Origin: Clostridiaceae bacterium OM02-2AC | GTDB taxonomy: Bacteria > Bacillota_I > Bacilli_A > Erysipelotrichales > Erysipelotrichaceae | Reading direction: 5' to 3' | DNA: 64,000 bases | Assembly (NCBI GenBank): GCA_003481775.1 | Contig: QULU01000003.1 | Span: forward strand, 122,726 to 186,725 | Part shown: positions 1-9,402 of the stretch, piece by piece | Layout of the letters: every line of letters begins with the position of its first letter | Numbering within the stretch: the stretch's first letter is position 1 | Made by a program: the position numbers and the translations under genes | Notes under the pieces: generated by a model | Seen by the model: the letters and a program-made list of their open reading frames with translations, nothing else | Databases searched by the model: none | What the model was told of the DNA's origin: nothing

Positions 1-143
1 TGATAAAAAGCTTTAGAAGATGTTGGCTATATATAGTCTGTCAAAGACCCGTGTATTTCACTTCCACTATCAGCTTTTAACGGCGAATCATCAGCCTTTT
101 ACGCTCTCTGCCATATTATTATAACACAAAATCAGAAAAGATA

Positions 144-152
144 TGATATAAT
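144..152 (+). promoter_or_regulatory. Extended -10 promoter for the S1 gene
   Basis: A perfect TATAAT at 147-152 is preceded by TGA, which gives an extended -10 element. No good -35 lies 17 bp upstream, as is common for extended -10 promoters. It sits about 25 bp before the start codon at 178 and could serve the S1 gene and pgi together. Confidence 0.5.
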
Positions 153-177
153 AAGCATGATGAAATGAGGTGAGTGG

Positions 178-531
178 ATGCATTATATGGTTGGAGAGGT
201 CGTGGAAGGTGTCGTTACTGGAATCAAGCCCTACGGCGCATTTGTTTATCTGGACAGCAAGCACAACGGATTGATTCATATTTCTGAAATCAGTGAGCGC
301 TTCGTACGGGATGTGCATACGTATGTAAAGGTCAACGAACGCGTGAAGGTGAAAATTCTGGATGTCGATGAAGACGGCATGCATTTCAAGCTGTCCTTGA
401 AAGCTATAGAAGCAAATAAAGCTCGTTCCATGCGAAAACGCAGATTCGTCCACGAATTGCCGCAGATGAAAATCGGGTTTACTTCACTGGCGGAGCATCT
501 GGATCAGTGGATCGAAGAGGCAACAAAGTAA
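178..531 (+). CDS. S1 domain RNA-binding protein (YugI/CvfD-like)
   Basis: A 117-residue protein with a single S1 RNA-binding domain (about residues 4-80). It carries the typical GxVTGIKPYGAFV strand, the HISEIS motif and a late VKILDVD strand. The basic segment KARSMRKRR and a short helical tail follow. Stand-alone S1 proteins of this type (general stress protein 13, YugI/CvfD) bind the ribosome or mRNA in the cytoplasm, so a role in post-transcriptional control is likely. GAGG at 167-170 supports the ATG at 178; an ATG at 187 is the alternative. pgi begins 15 bp downstream, so the two probably form an operon. Confidence 0.85.
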   Translation: MHYMVGEVVEGVVTGIKPYGAFVYLDSKHNGLIHISEISERFVRDVHTYVKVNERVKVKILDVDEDGMHFKLSLKAIEANKARSMRKRRFVHELPQMKIGFTSLAEHLDQWIEEATK

Positions 532-546
532 AAGGAGAAAACGCAT

Positions 547-1821
547 ATGATGAAATTAGACACTAAGCATGCATTTTTGAAAGAAGACATTTCAAGTTAT
601 CAGGACATCGTTACCAAATGTCATGAGGATCTCCACAACAAGACCGGTAAGGGAAATGATTATGTCGGCTGGGTGGAATGGCCAAACAATTATGACAAGG
701 AAGAGTATGCAAGATTAAAGAGTGTTGCGGCTGATATCCGTGGGAAATGCGATGTACTGATGGTTTGTGGTATCGGTGGTTCTTATCTGGGAGCCAGAGC
801 TGCCGTTGAAATGATCAATGGAATGTACAGTAAGGAAAAGCCGGAAATCATTTTCTTCGGTAATACATTCTCATCCACCTATATCGCACAGGTGCTGGAG
901 TATATCAAGGACAAGGAAGTGGCAGTCAACGTAATTTCCAAATCCGGAACGACTACGGAAACCGCGCTGGCATTCCGTCTGCTGAAGCAGTTTATGGAAG
1001 ATAAATACGGAAAAGAGGAAGCAGCGAAGAGAATTGTTGCGACAACGGATAAGGCCAGAGGGACGCTGAAAACGATTGCGGACAAGGAAGGCTATGAAAC
1101 CTTTGTTATTCCGGATGATATCGGCGGGCGTTTCTCCGTAATCACACCGGTTGGACTGTTCCCAATCGCGGTTGCAGGTATTGATACCGATGCTATCATG
1201 AGCGGTCTGAAAAAGGCATATGAAGATTTAAAGGATCCGGATTTGAACAAGAATGCAGCGTATGCGTATGCGGTATGCCGCCGTATTCTGGAAAATCAGG
1301 GAAAAGATGTCGAAATGCTGGTAAGCTATGAGACACAGATGACGATGGTTGCAGAATGGTGGAAGCAGCTATTCGGAGAGAGTGAAGGTAAGGAAGGTAA
1401 GGGAAATCTGCCAACCAGTGCAAACTTCTCTACAGATCTGCATTCTCTGGGACAGTTTGTACAGGATGGAAAAAAGGTGCTGTATGAAACACTGCTGCTG
1501 ATTGACAAGCCGACACTGGATTTAAAATTTCCGGAGGATAAAGAAGATTTGGATGGTATGAACTATCTGGCTGGTAAATCCGTTGACTGGGTAAACAAGA
1601 TGGCATGTCAGGGAACTCTGGAAGCACATGAGGAAACAGGTGGCGTTCCAAACCTGATTCTGACACTGGATGATATGAGTGCGGAAAGCTTCGGTTATAT
1701 GTGCTATTTCTTCTTCAAGGCATGTGCGATTACCTGCTATATGCTGGACATCAATCCGTTCAATCAGCCTGGTGTAGAGGTCTATAAGAAGAATATGTTC
1801 CGCTTACTTGGAAAAAAATAA
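547..1821 (+). CDS. pgi: Glucose-6-phosphate isomerase
   Basis: This cytoplasmic glycolytic enzyme interconverts glucose-6-phosphate and fructose-6-phosphate. It has 424 residues, close to the short Gram-positive form of the family. The sugar-phosphate SIS domains are evident: CGIGGSYLGARA near residue 77, the phosphate-binding SKSGTTTET near residue 130, GGRFSVITPVGL near 195, and the LFGESEGKEGKGNLPTS active-site segment near 277. AAGGAG at 533-538 sits before two adjacent ATGs (547 and 550); I kept the first. The gene lies 15 bp after the S1 gene and is followed by a terminator at 1914-1947. Confidence 0.96.
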   Translation: MMKLDTKHAFLKEDISSYQDIVTKCHEDLHNKTGKGNDYVGWVEWPNNYDKEEYARLKSVAADIRGKCDVLMVCGIGGSYLGARAAVEMINGMYSKEKPEIIFFGNTFSSTYIAQVLEYIKDKEVAVNVISKSGTTTETALAFRLLKQFMEDKYGKEEAAKRIVATTDKARGTLKTIADKEGYETFVIPDDIGGRFSVITPVGLFPIAVAGIDTDAIMSGLKKAYEDLKDPDLNKNAAYAYAVCRRILENQGKDVEMLVSYETQMTMVAEWWKQLFGESEGKEGKGNLPTSANFSTDLHSLGQFVQDGKKVLYETLLLIDKPTLDLKFPEDKEDLDGMNYLAGKSVDWVNKMACQGTLEAHEETGGVPNLILTLDDMSAESFGYMCYFFFKACAITCYMLDINPFNQPGVEVYKKNMFRLLGKK

Positions 1822-1913
1822 GACGAGAAGCAAAGACGAAAGAGATTGCTGAGATTGTCCCCGTATGTAACTGATAAACAGGGCAAGCTCTATTTCGCAT
1901 CATTGTGTATAAC

Positions 1914-1947
1914 GGGATGTTTCCGAAATGGAAATATCCCTTTTTTA
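1914..1947 (+). terminator. Rho-independent terminator after pgi
   Basis: GGGATgTTTCC and GGAAAtATCCC form a stem around a 5-nt loop and are followed by a run of T. It ends the S1-pgi transcript just before the next ribosome-binding site. Confidence 0.85.
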
Positions 1948-1966
1948 GAAGAAAAGGAGAGCTGCT

Positions 1967-2815
1967 ATGTGGAAGGAACGAACGGAAAAAAAGAAATTTG
2001 AGGAAGGCTTTGGGGAAGATGTCAAGGAGATTTATGCGCTAACACAGGATGATGTAGGCTCCTGCCGCATGAAAGGAGAATGCTGCTGGACAGCCAGTAT
2101 ACGGCTGCTTGCCTATGTAGACGTAAAAACAGCAGAGCTGAAGCAGGAGAAAAGGATGCTGCAGTGGATGCTGAGTGACCGGGAAAATAAAAAACCGGGG
2201 AAGGTATTTCGGTTGAAGAAGGAAACGATTTATCATTTAACGGTGCGGGAATCCCTGCCGAAAAAAACGAAATGGTCAGGGAAAGAGATGCCTGCCGGTA
2301 CCTGGCTGCTACTGGTGGATGTGCGAAAGCGGGATGTGAGGCACCCGCAGCTGCAGGAGCTGTTACAGGAATATCAGAGGCCTGTTTATTTACCTCTGTC
2401 AGATACCTGTCAGCTACAGCTCAATCGTTCCCTGAATCTGTTTCAGGGAGAGGGGGAGTGGAATGCGCAACAGGTTGAGATTTCATTGGAGGCAGATGAG
2501 CAAGATGACAAGCATGCGGATGAGACACTGTATGTTTTTCGCCGGCTGCAGGAGGACGGCGCTGCATGGGATGAAAAAGCCCGCAAATATGCTGCCGAGC
2601 AATTACTCAGCTGTGCAATTGACTGGCAGGATGAAGCAGAAGATGAGCTGCGTGCTGATGATTTTGCACGCCGTATCCGGATAGAAGCTGTCAATGTGTC
2701 ACAGGGTGGGGAGTTTGAATTGTATTATGATGACGATGATATTTTTGCAGGACATGTTATCATTATCAGTGGAAATCTGGAAAAGGGCTTGTATGACGCA
2801 CAGTTTGCAGGATAA
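1967..2815 (+). CDS. DUF2262 domain protein
   Basis: A 282-residue cytoplasmic protein with no signal peptide or membrane segment. The C-terminal half (about 155-282) matches my memory of the DUF2262 pattern: WDEKARKYAAEQLL, then DDFARRIRIEAV, FELYYDDDDIFAGH and a final GLYDAQFAG. The N-terminal half carries a CRMKGECCW cluster of three cysteines. The family's function is unknown. GGAG with an A-rich spacer precedes the ATG at 1967. A terminator precedes the gene and a large hairpin follows it, so it appears to be transcribed alone. Confidence 0.7.
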   Translation: MWKERTEKKKFEEGFGEDVKEIYALTQDDVGSCRMKGECCWTASIRLLAYVDVKTAELKQEKRMLQWMLSDRENKKPGKVFRLKKETIYHLTVRESLPKKTKWSGKEMPAGTWLLLVDVRKRDVRHPQLQELLQEYQRPVYLPLSDTCQLQLNRSLNLFQGEGEWNAQQVEISLEADEQDDKHADETLYVFRRLQEDGAAWDEKARKYAAEQLLSCAIDWQDEAEDELRADDFARRIRIEAVNVSQGGEFELYYDDDDIFAGHVIIISGNLEKGLYDAQFAG

Positions 2816-2899
2816 AAAAAACGAGCAGACAGCTTGATAAGATAATGCAAGATAACGGAAATAAAGCATTGCATTTGATCAGCCCTGTTCGTTTTTTTG
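2815..2899. terminator. Long bidirectional hairpin terminator
   Basis: AAAAAACGAgCAG pairs with CTGttCGTTTTTT across a long loop that holds its own AATGCAA/TTGCATT stem. A-rich and T-rich ends on either side let it act in both directions, between the DUF2262 gene and the converging XRE gene. Confidence 0.7.
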
Positions 2900-3010
2900 T
2901 ATGGCGGTATATCGGTGTCAACCTATCGGCGTGCAGCTGCTACGAAGGAAAAGCGCGCCCGTTCACATCGTATGCTCTTTTGTGGATTACGCTATTTCCA
3001 TAAGGCGTAT

Positions 3011-3922
3011 TTACTTTTTACGCATATTGATACCGCTGATGATTCCATAGGTCATTAGCCATGCAATGGCGATGAGAAGCCAGCCTGTTCTCCATGCCTC
3101 TTTGCCAAACAGCATTCCCAATCCGACATAAACGATGGAAGCACAACCGATGGTGACATAATAGAGCCAGGAATAGCGGTCACCATGCTTTTTTCGATGG
3201 TATGCTTCGTTCTCAACCAGCAGCTCGTATGCGTTCATGGAGCAGCCTGCATAAATAAACAGGAAGACAGCGATGGAAATCAGCAGCAGATAAACGGCAT
3301 CCATCGGCCCTTCATCCATATGCAAAACATCCTCACTGACAATGGCGATGATGCAGCAAAGAAATATCAGCAGCAGACCGCCGATGATAAGACGCTTGAA
3401 TTTTTTCTGTAGACCGTCGTTTTCTTCCTTCAGCTCCTGCAGATGATCATGGTCAAAATACAGGGGTTCCTGTTCGAGTATTTTGTATTCATCCTTATCA
3501 AAGGAAAGGGATACAAAGACAGCGATTCCAAGAGCGATCAGTATCATGGAAAAAATACTCATGACATCTTCCTGCTGCGGGAAGATAAGAACTGGCAGTC
3601 CGGAAAGAATACAAAGCAGTGTCCCAACAGCAATGCGCAGGGTGGTTCGTTTTTCCTGAAGCAAATAGCCCTGTATACATTCCCGGCTTGCATAATAGCC
3701 CTGCTCCTGCGTCTGCTGTTCACCTCCCTCATCCTTTAATAAATAATCCATGGTTACGGAAAAGATGTTTCCAAGCATCAGCATTTTTTCTGTTTCGGGA
3801 TAGCCCTGATCATTCTCCCACTTGCTGACAGCCTGTCGGGATACATGCAGACGCATTGCCAGCTCCTCCTGTGACATCCCTTTCTCTTTTCTTAGCTTCT
3901 GTAGCTTTTCTCCAAATTTCAT
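3011..3922 (-). CDS. XRE-family regulator with membrane domain
   Basis: A 303-residue protein. Residues 1-65 form a Cro/CI helix-turn-helix (LRKEKGMSQEELAMRL, then HVSRQAVSKWEND). The rest holds about six hydrophobic segments in three pairs (for example ILSGLPVLIF, LLLIFLCCIIAIV, ISIAVFLFIYAG, GLGMLFGKEAW). This architecture is common in Firmicutes; it suggests a membrane-tethered DNA-binding protein that answers to an envelope signal, but the ligand is unknown. The start is the ATG at 3922, which has GAGGTG seven bases upstream; an upstream in-frame ATG has no ribosome-binding site. The gene converges on the DUF2262 gene. Confidence 0.85.
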   Translation of the reverse strand: MKFGEKLQKLRKEKGMSQEELAMRLHVSRQAVSKWENDQGYPETEKMLMLGNIFSVTMDYLLKDEGGEQQTQEQGYYASRECIQGYLLQEKRTTLRIAVGTLLCILSGLPVLIFPQQEDVMSIFSMILIALGIAVFVSLSFDKDEYKILEQEPLYFDHDHLQELKEENDGLQKKFKRLIIGGLLLIFLCCIIAIVSEDVLHMDEGPMDAVYLLLISIAVFLFIYAGCSMNAYELLVENEAYHRKKHGDRYSWLYYVTIGCASIVYVGLGMLFGKEAWRTGWLLIAIAWLMTYGIISGINMRKK

Positions 3923-4248
3923 ATTGTTCACCTCACACCTATATCCTAGCAAACACTCTGTAGCTGCGCTACCAAGCACCTCTTGCGTTTTGTCAACCAG
4001 AGGTTGCAGCTGCTGCTATATCTCTGAAAGTATAGCATATCCGAGCATTTTTGACATCCTTGTGCGAGGGGAAGGGAAAGGGGCTGAAAGCAGGAAAGAA
4101 CGTACATATTCATTCTTCTGTTTGCATATAGTAAACAGAGCACCTTGTGAAATGCATAACTTGCTAACTAATACTAGGAAAATAAATGAAAATGCTGTAT
4201 AATATAGAATATCAAATGTAAACGATTACATAAGAGGAGGAATGCTTA
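3923..4248. other. Intergenic region between divergent XRE and ppdK genes
   Basis: No convincing gene. It carries the likely ppdK -10 at 4198-4203. On the minus strand TTGACA (3991-3996) lies upstream of the XRE gene, but no good -10 stands at the right distance. Confidence 0.5.
4198..4203 (+). promoter_or_regulatory. -10 element of ppdK
   Basis: A perfect TATAAT lies 46 bp before the ppdK start. The matching -35 is weak, so strength or activator dependence cannot be judged. Confidence 0.4.
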
Positions 4249-6879
4249 ATGGGCAAAAAGTATGTTTACCTGTTTTCAGAAGGAAATGGGCAGATGAGAG
4301 AGCTGCTTGGCGGTAAGGGCGCAAACCTGGCAGAAATGATGAACCTCGGTATGCCTGTACCTTTTGGTTTCACTGTTACAACAGAGGCTTGTAATCAGTA
4401 TTATGCTGATGGTGAAGCAATCAATGAAGCAATTCGTAAGGAAATTTTTGATTATTTAATGAAATTGGAAGAACTGTCTCAAAAACAGTTTGGGGATCCG
4501 AAAAATCCGTTGTTAGTATCCGTAAGATCTGGTGCGCGTGCGTCTATGCCAGGAATGATGGATACCATTTTAAATTTAGGACTGAATGATGAGGTTGTGG
4601 AGGGTGTTGCTAAACTGACGGACAATCCACGATTTGCATATGATTCCTACCGTCGTTTCATCCAGATGTTCGCAGATGTTGTTATGGGCTTGAACAAGGC
4701 GAAGTTTGAAGACATCATCGATGAAATGAAAGAGAAAAAAGGAGTGGAGCAGGATACCGACCTTGATGCGGATGACATGAAGGAAATGGTAAAACGCTTC
4801 AAGAAATTCTATAAGGATTCTCTGGAGGAGGACTTCCCATCTGATCCGAAAGAGCAGCTGTATCGCTCCATTGAAGCGGTCTTCCGTTCCTGGAATAATC
4901 AGCGTGCCATTTTCTATCGTAAGATGAATGACATTCCGGGAGATTGGGGTACTGCTGTCAACGTACAGATGATGGTATTCGGAAACATGGGAAATGATTG
5001 TGGTACCGGTGTTGCCTTTACCCGTAATCCAAGTACCGGAGAAAACAAGCTGTATGGTGAATTCCTGATGAATGCACAGGGAGAGGATGTTGTCGCAGGT
5101 ATTCGTACACCGCAGACCATCGATCAGCTGAAAGAAATCGCTCCGGCTGCTTATCAGAAATTTACAGAAATCTGTGCGGCGCTGGAAAGTCATTATAAAA
5201 ATATGCAGGATATGGAATTTACCATTGAAAAGGGAAATCTGTTCATGCTGCAGACCCGTAACGGGAAACGTACGGCTGCTTCCGCTTTAAAGATTGCCTG
5301 TGATATGGTGGATGAAGGTATGATTACCAAAGAGGAAGCCTTGATGATGGTGGAACCGAAGCAGTTGGATTCTCTGCTGCACCCGCGCTTTGATGATGCG
5401 GATTTGAAGAGTGCAAAACCGATTGCCAGTGCATTGCCGGCATCTCCAGGTGCTGCTTGCGGACAGATTGTGTTCTCAGCAGAGGAAGCAATCGAGGAAA
5501 CGGCACTGGGACACAAGGTAATTCTTGTCCGTCTGGAAACTTCACCGGAGGATATCGAGGGAATGCATGTATCAGAAGGTATCCTGACTGTGCGTGGCGG
5601 TATGACCTCTCATGCGGCAGTTGTAGCCCGTGGTATGGGCGCATGCTGTGTATCCGGCTGCGGTGATATTAAAATCAACGAGGAAGAAAAATATTTCATT
5701 GTAAATGATGAGCGTTATAATAAGGGAGATTATATTTCACTGGATGGCTCTACCGGTAATATTTACGGTCGCAAAATCAAAACTGTTCCGGCAGAGATTT
5801 CCGGTGACTTTGAACGCTTTATGAAATGGGCGGATGAGGTTCGTACACTGAAGGTCAGAACCAATGCCGACACACCAAAGGATGCTGCGCAGGCGGTAGC
5901 ATTCGGGGCAGAGGGAATCGGACTGGTACGTACGGAGCACATGTTCTTTGAAGGTGACCGTATTAAGGCTGTTCGCGAAATGATTGTATCAAAAACAGAA
6001 GGACAGAGAAGAAAAGCACTTTCCAAGCTGCTGCCGATGCAGCGTGGAGACTTTGAGGGAATTTATGAGACAATGCATGGTCTTCCGGTGACAATTCGGT
6101 ATCTGGATCCGCCGCTGCACGAATTCCTGCCAACAAGCTCTTATGATATTGCACAGCTTGCTAAGGATATGAATATCGATTTGGACGAACTGCGTAATGT
6201 CATTACCGGTTTGCATGAATTTAACCCGATGATGGGTCATCGAGGATGCCGTCTTGCTATTTCTTATCCGGAAATCGCTGAAATGCAGACAACAGCTGTC
6301 ATCGAAGCGGCGATTAACGTAAATCGCAAGCATCCGGATTGGAAGATAGAACCGGAAATCATGATTCCTCTGGTAGGAGATAAGGCTGAATTGAAATTTG
6401 TTAAGGATGTTGTTGTACGTACGGCAGATGAAATTCTGAAACGCGAAGAATTTACAATGAAATATCATGTTGGTACAATGATTGAAATCCCACGTGCTGC
6501 ATTACTGGCAGATGAGATTGCAGAAGAGGCTGAATTCTTCAGCTTTGGAACCAACGACCTGACACAGATGACCTTTGGATTCTCTCGTGATGATGCCGGA
6601 GGCTTCCTGAACGATTACTATGAAAAGAAAATCTTTGAACAGGATCCGTTCGCAAGAGTAGACCAGAAGGGTGTCGGAAAGCTGATTGAAATGGCGGTTG
6701 CAGGCGGTAGAAAGACCCGTCCGGAAATCAAGCTGGGAATCTGTGGAGAGCATGGAGGCGATCCGAGCAGTATCGATTTCTGTCACCGCATGGGATTAAG
6801 CTATGTATCCTGCAGTCCGTTCCGTGTACCGATTGCCAGACTGGCAGCAGCACAGGCAGCAATCGTCAACGGCAAATAG
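4249..6879 (+). CDS. ppdK: Pyruvate, phosphate dikinase
   Basis: This enzyme reversibly converts pyruvate, ATP and phosphate to PEP, AMP and pyrophosphate. In fermenting gut Firmicutes it often supports pyrophosphate-linked glycolysis. The 876-residue length is full size. The order is an N-terminal ATP-grasp domain (GGKGANLAEMMNLGMPVP, SVRSGARASMPGMMDT), the phosphohistidine domain with GGMTSHAAVVARG (catalytic His455), and the C-terminal PEP-binding barrel ending in GICGEHGGDPSSIDF (Cys832). The start has AGGAGG eight bases upstream. A terminator at 6911-6960 ends a single-gene transcript. No PPDK regulatory protein gene is adjacent. Confidence 0.98.
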   Translation: MGKKYVYLFSEGNGQMRELLGGKGANLAEMMNLGMPVPFGFTVTTEACNQYYADGEAINEAIRKEIFDYLMKLEELSQKQFGDPKNPLLVSVRSGARASMPGMMDTILNLGLNDEVVEGVAKLTDNPRFAYDSYRRFIQMFADVVMGLNKAKFEDIIDEMKEKKGVEQDTDLDADDMKEMVKRFKKFYKDSLEEDFPSDPKEQLYRSIEAVFRSWNNQRAIFYRKMNDIPGDWGTAVNVQMMVFGNMGNDCGTGVAFTRNPSTGENKLYGEFLMNAQGEDVVAGIRTPQTIDQLKEIAPAAYQKFTEICAALESHYKNMQDMEFTIEKGNLFMLQTRNGKRTAASALKIACDMVDEGMITKEEALMMVEPKQLDSLLHPRFDDADLKSAKPIASALPASPGAACGQIVFSAEEAIEETALGHKVILVRLETSPEDIEGMHVSEGILTVRGGMTSHAAVVARGMGACCVSGCGDIKINEEEKYFIVNDERYNKGDYISLDGSTGNIYGRKIKTVPAEISGDFERFMKWADEVRTLKVRTNADTPKDAAQAVAFGAEGIGLVRTEHMFFEGDRIKAVREMIVSKTEGQRRKALSKLLPMQRGDFEGIYETMHGLPVTIRYLDPPLHEFLPTSSYDIAQLAKDMNIDLDELRNVITGLHEFNPMMGHRGCRLAISYPEIAEMQTTAVIEAAINVNRKHPDWKIEPEIMIPLVGDKAELKFVKDVVVRTADEILKREEFTMKYHVGTMIEIPRAALLADEIAEEAEFFSFGTNDLTQMTFGFSRDDAGGFLNDYYEKKIFEQDPFARVDQKGVGKLIEMAVAGGRKTRPEIKLGICGEHGGDPSSIDFCHRMGLSYVSCSPFRVPIARLAAAQAAIVNGK

Positions 6880-6910
6880 AAGACGATAGCAGGAACAAAA
6901 ACAGATCATT

Positions 6911-6960
6911 GCAGGAAAAGGATAGAGGTGTGAATTCAAAACGCACCTCTTTTTCCTGCA
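6911..6960 (+). terminator. Terminator after ppdK
   Basis: GCAGGAAAA pairs with TTTTCCTGC, and the inner AGAGGTG pairs with CACCTCT. The T-rich side lies within the descending arm. Confidence 0.7.
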
Positions 6961-7318
6961 TGTGATAGCACGCTGGGATTTTTTACTGGATGTTGTCAGA
7001 ATTCCTATTTGTTAAAACCATATGGATACAGCTTCCAGTGAAGCGAGTGACAGCTGCATTGTAGGCATAGTCTGCCTGATAAACTGTCGGAATGCTGCGG
7101 TACATGCTATGAATACGAAGGATGGATGCTTCAGCATCTGAAAATGAAAAAGCCATAGATTACGCCATCATGTACAATGCTGACACTGGATTGAAACTAC
7201 CTACCATGCAATCATAAAATATGGTATGATTGCATTGCACATACCACCAGTCATGGCTGCATATCATAATGCCAATGACTGTCCTGCAAATCATGATCTG
7301 TGGAGGAAGGGGAACAGA
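6961..7318. other. Intergenic region with inverted repeat
   Basis: No gene recognised. Its notable content is a perfect 10-bp inverted repeat, ATGCAATCAT at 7206-7215 and ATGATTGCAT at 7226-7235. The left arm overlaps the -10 (7215-7220) of a possible promoter with TTGAAA at 7191-7196. This may be an operator for the following membrane protein gene. Confidence 0.4.
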
Positions 7319-7768
7319 ATGAAATCAAGAACATCTTTTACAGTAATCAATCCGCCGCTGACATTTTGGCTGTGCATATGCATTCTCGTGTTTTTTGTAC
7401 TTCTGGTACTGATCAATACGATAGCGACACCTCCACCGCATCATGCCTTATATATATGTATCACAATGTTTGTTTTTATTCCTGTATCGCTTGTGACCTT
7501 GTGGACAAAGCTGTTCAGAATACAGGTGAAGGATACTGTGATTTCTGTTCGTAGAGCACTTGGACTGGTTCGTTTTACTTTTGATGTTTCCGACATTGCC
7601 AGAGTGGAATGGAAACGGGCGGATACAGGATTTGGAAGAAATGAATGCATCACAGTGTTTACATCGGAAAATAAAAAATTTCATATCGAAACACTTATGA
7701 TAAATGCTGAGCGCATGATGAAGTATATAACGGAAATGGTTGATGAAAGCAAAATCAGATATATGTGA
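7319..7768 (+). CDS. Small membrane protein with PH-like tail
   Basis: A 149-residue protein of unknown function. Two hydrophobic segments near the N-terminus (FWLCICILVFFVLLVLI and ALYICITMFVFIPVSLV) are followed by about 80 cytoplasmic residues. Their beta-strand pattern (VKDTVISVRRALGLVRFTFDVSDI, then ITVFTSENKKFHIE) resembles bacterial PH-like membrane-protein tails. I chose the ATG at 7319, preceded by GGAGGAAGGGG; the longer in-frame start has no ribosome-binding site. The gene appears to stand alone. Confidence 0.6.
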   Translation: MKSRTSFTVINPPLTFWLCICILVFFVLLVLINTIATPPPHHALYICITMFVFIPVSLVTLWTKLFRIQVKDTVISVRRALGLVRFTFDVSDIARVEWKRADTGFGRNECITVFTSENKKFHIETLMINAERMMKYITEMVDESKIRYM

Positions 7769-8195
7769 TAAAAGCTGATTTCAAAATCTTAGCGATTTGC
7801 AGATAAAGCAGAGCAGAAAGTATCCCAACATGCAGCTGAACGCTTTTAACTAGGAATCTGTGACAGTGGTACCGCGCAAACAGGTTTTGGATAGCGCTTT
7901 CTTTCTGCTGTGTGAATATCCGAATCCAGATAGAAACAGGCTGTCCTAAATATAAAGAAGGTTTGCGATTTGCTGTTGACAGTGTGGTGTTCGCGTGCAA
8001 CAATAAGGGTAGAAACGCACTGCTCCCTGATACGGCATATGCTGTGGTAAGGAACGGCAGCAAGGGATACAGCACAGGGAACACGACATGTCTATAGCAG
8101 TAAGCATCAGCGTGCACGATGACAACATCATAGGGTATTCAGAAGATATCTGGCTGCTGCCGGTATCTTCTTCTTTAGAAAGCGAGGAAAAACAC
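7769..8195. other. Intergenic region before SDR gene
   Basis: No gene supported on either strand. The tract AAGGGATACAGCAC near 8065-8080 recurs with similar flanks near 59290-59312, so part of this region may be a short dispersed repeat. Confidence 0.3.
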
Positions 8196-8981
8196 ATGAA
8201 CTTTAAAGAGAAATACGGAGAATGGGGAATCATTCTCGGAGCTACCGAAGGGGTAGGAAAGGCAACCGCAGAAAAAATTGCCGAAAACGGCATGAATGTT
8301 GTGCTTGTTGGAAGACGTGAGGAAGCCCTGAAGGAGCTGGGTGCTTCAATCAGTGAGAAATACGGCGTGGAAAACATGGTCATTCGTGCAGACTTCAGCG
8401 AGGATCATGCCGCAGCTGCAATCTTTGAAAAGACAAAGGATCTGGATATGGGCTTTATGTCCTATGTCGCATGCCTGCACAAATTCGGAAAGCTGCAGGA
8501 TACGGATTGGGAATCACACAAGCGAATGCTGAATGTAAACATCAATACGTTTCTGGAATGCTTCTATCATTATATGGGAATCTTTACAAAACAGAAGCGC
8601 GGTTGTGTGATTAACTATTCCTCACTGACCGGGGTAACCAGCTCTCCATATAATGCACAATACGGTGCAGGTAAGGCATATATTGCGAAATTGACGGAAG
8701 CTGTTGCCTATGAATCCAGAGACTGTGTTGATGTCATGGTGGCAACGCTTGGCTCTACCATCACACCGAGCTGGCTGAAAAATCAGCCGGGTGGAGAAGC
8801 AGGAGAGGCCGCAATTAAAAAGGCAATGACACCGGAGGCTACCATTGATGAGATTTTTAAACAGATCGGAAAGGTGCGTTCTCTGGTTGTTGGAGAGGTG
8901 AACCGTCAGGCAGTACATCACTGGCACTGTGATATCAGTGCAGATGAGGCTGCGGAATACATGGGAAAATTTTACGAATAA
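8196..8981 (+). CDS. SDR-family NAD(P)-dependent oxidoreductase
   Basis: A 261-residue short-chain dehydrogenase/reductase, likely cytoplasmic. The Rossmann glycine motif is GATEGVGKA near residue 14. The catalytic Ser lies in NYSSLTGVTSS and the YxxxK pair in QYGAGKAY. The C-terminal 50 residues are longer than the family core. The substrate cannot be read from sequence. The ATG at 8196 has GCGAGGA upstream; the longer in-frame start is unsupported. A terminator follows at 9042-9094. Confidence 0.85.
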   Translation: MNFKEKYGEWGIILGATEGVGKATAEKIAENGMNVVLVGRREEALKELGASISEKYGVENMVIRADFSEDHAAAAIFEKTKDLDMGFMSYVACLHKFGKLQDTDWESHKRMLNVNINTFLECFYHYMGIFTKQKRGCVINYSSLTGVTSSPYNAQYGAGKAYIAKLTEAVAYESRDCVDVMVATLGSTITPSWLKNQPGGEAGEAAIKKAMTPEATIDEIFKQIGKVRSLVVGEVNRQAVHHWHCDISADEAAEYMGKFYE

Positions 8982-9041
8982 ATCTCATAAACAGTAAAAA
9001 ATATAAGTCTGATTGCAGGGATGCGTTGCATTAGCTGCTTT

Positions 9042-9094
9042 AAAAAGGAATCCAGCCGCTATTGATAAAACAATAGGCTTGGATTCCTTTTTTC
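9042..9094. terminator. Terminator after SDR gene
   Basis: AAAAAGGAATCCAGCC pairs with GGCTtGGATTCCTTTTTT with a single bulged base. Runs of A and T on the two sides allow bidirectional use, also stopping the converging minus-strand operon. Confidence 0.8.
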
Positions 9095-9192
9095 AGATTT
9101 CTCATGACGTAAGAAAGCTCAGAAAGCAGATTGGCTTTCTCTATGAGCATACCGTCTGTGTCGATACAATCGCCACTGCATAATTGCACAGG

Positions 9193-9402
9193 CTATTCCT
9201 TTGGCTTTATTTTCTGATTCGCATCCTTTTGCGCATCTGGCGTTTTCAGCGTATGCCATGCGATATCCTTCCGTTTTTCAATAGGAAAACAACGCTTGAT
9301 ACCATGGATCACAGTGTCAATCACACCAACCCAAAGATGCGCCGCCAGCAGAGAAAGACTCATACCGACGATGACGATGAAAAGAAGTGCTATCGTATCC
9401 AT
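9193..9402 (-). CDS. Small single-span membrane protein
   Basis: A 69-residue protein with an N-terminal hydrophobic segment (IALLFIVIVGMSLSLLAA) and a basic, charged tail. Its start codon overlaps the stop of the preceding minus-strand gene (TAATG), which suggests translational coupling. It is the second gene of a two-gene operon. Function unknown; the coupling is the main argument that it is real. Confidence 0.5.
   Translation of the reverse strand: MDTIALLFIVIVGMSLSLLAAHLWVGVIDTVIHGIKRCFPIEKRKDIAWHTLKTPDAQKDANQKIKPKE

Noticed and set aside
3822..4202. Plus-strand ORF opposite the XRE gene start
   Set aside because: Mostly antisense to the XRE gene, no ribosome-binding site, and a composition unlike a real protein.
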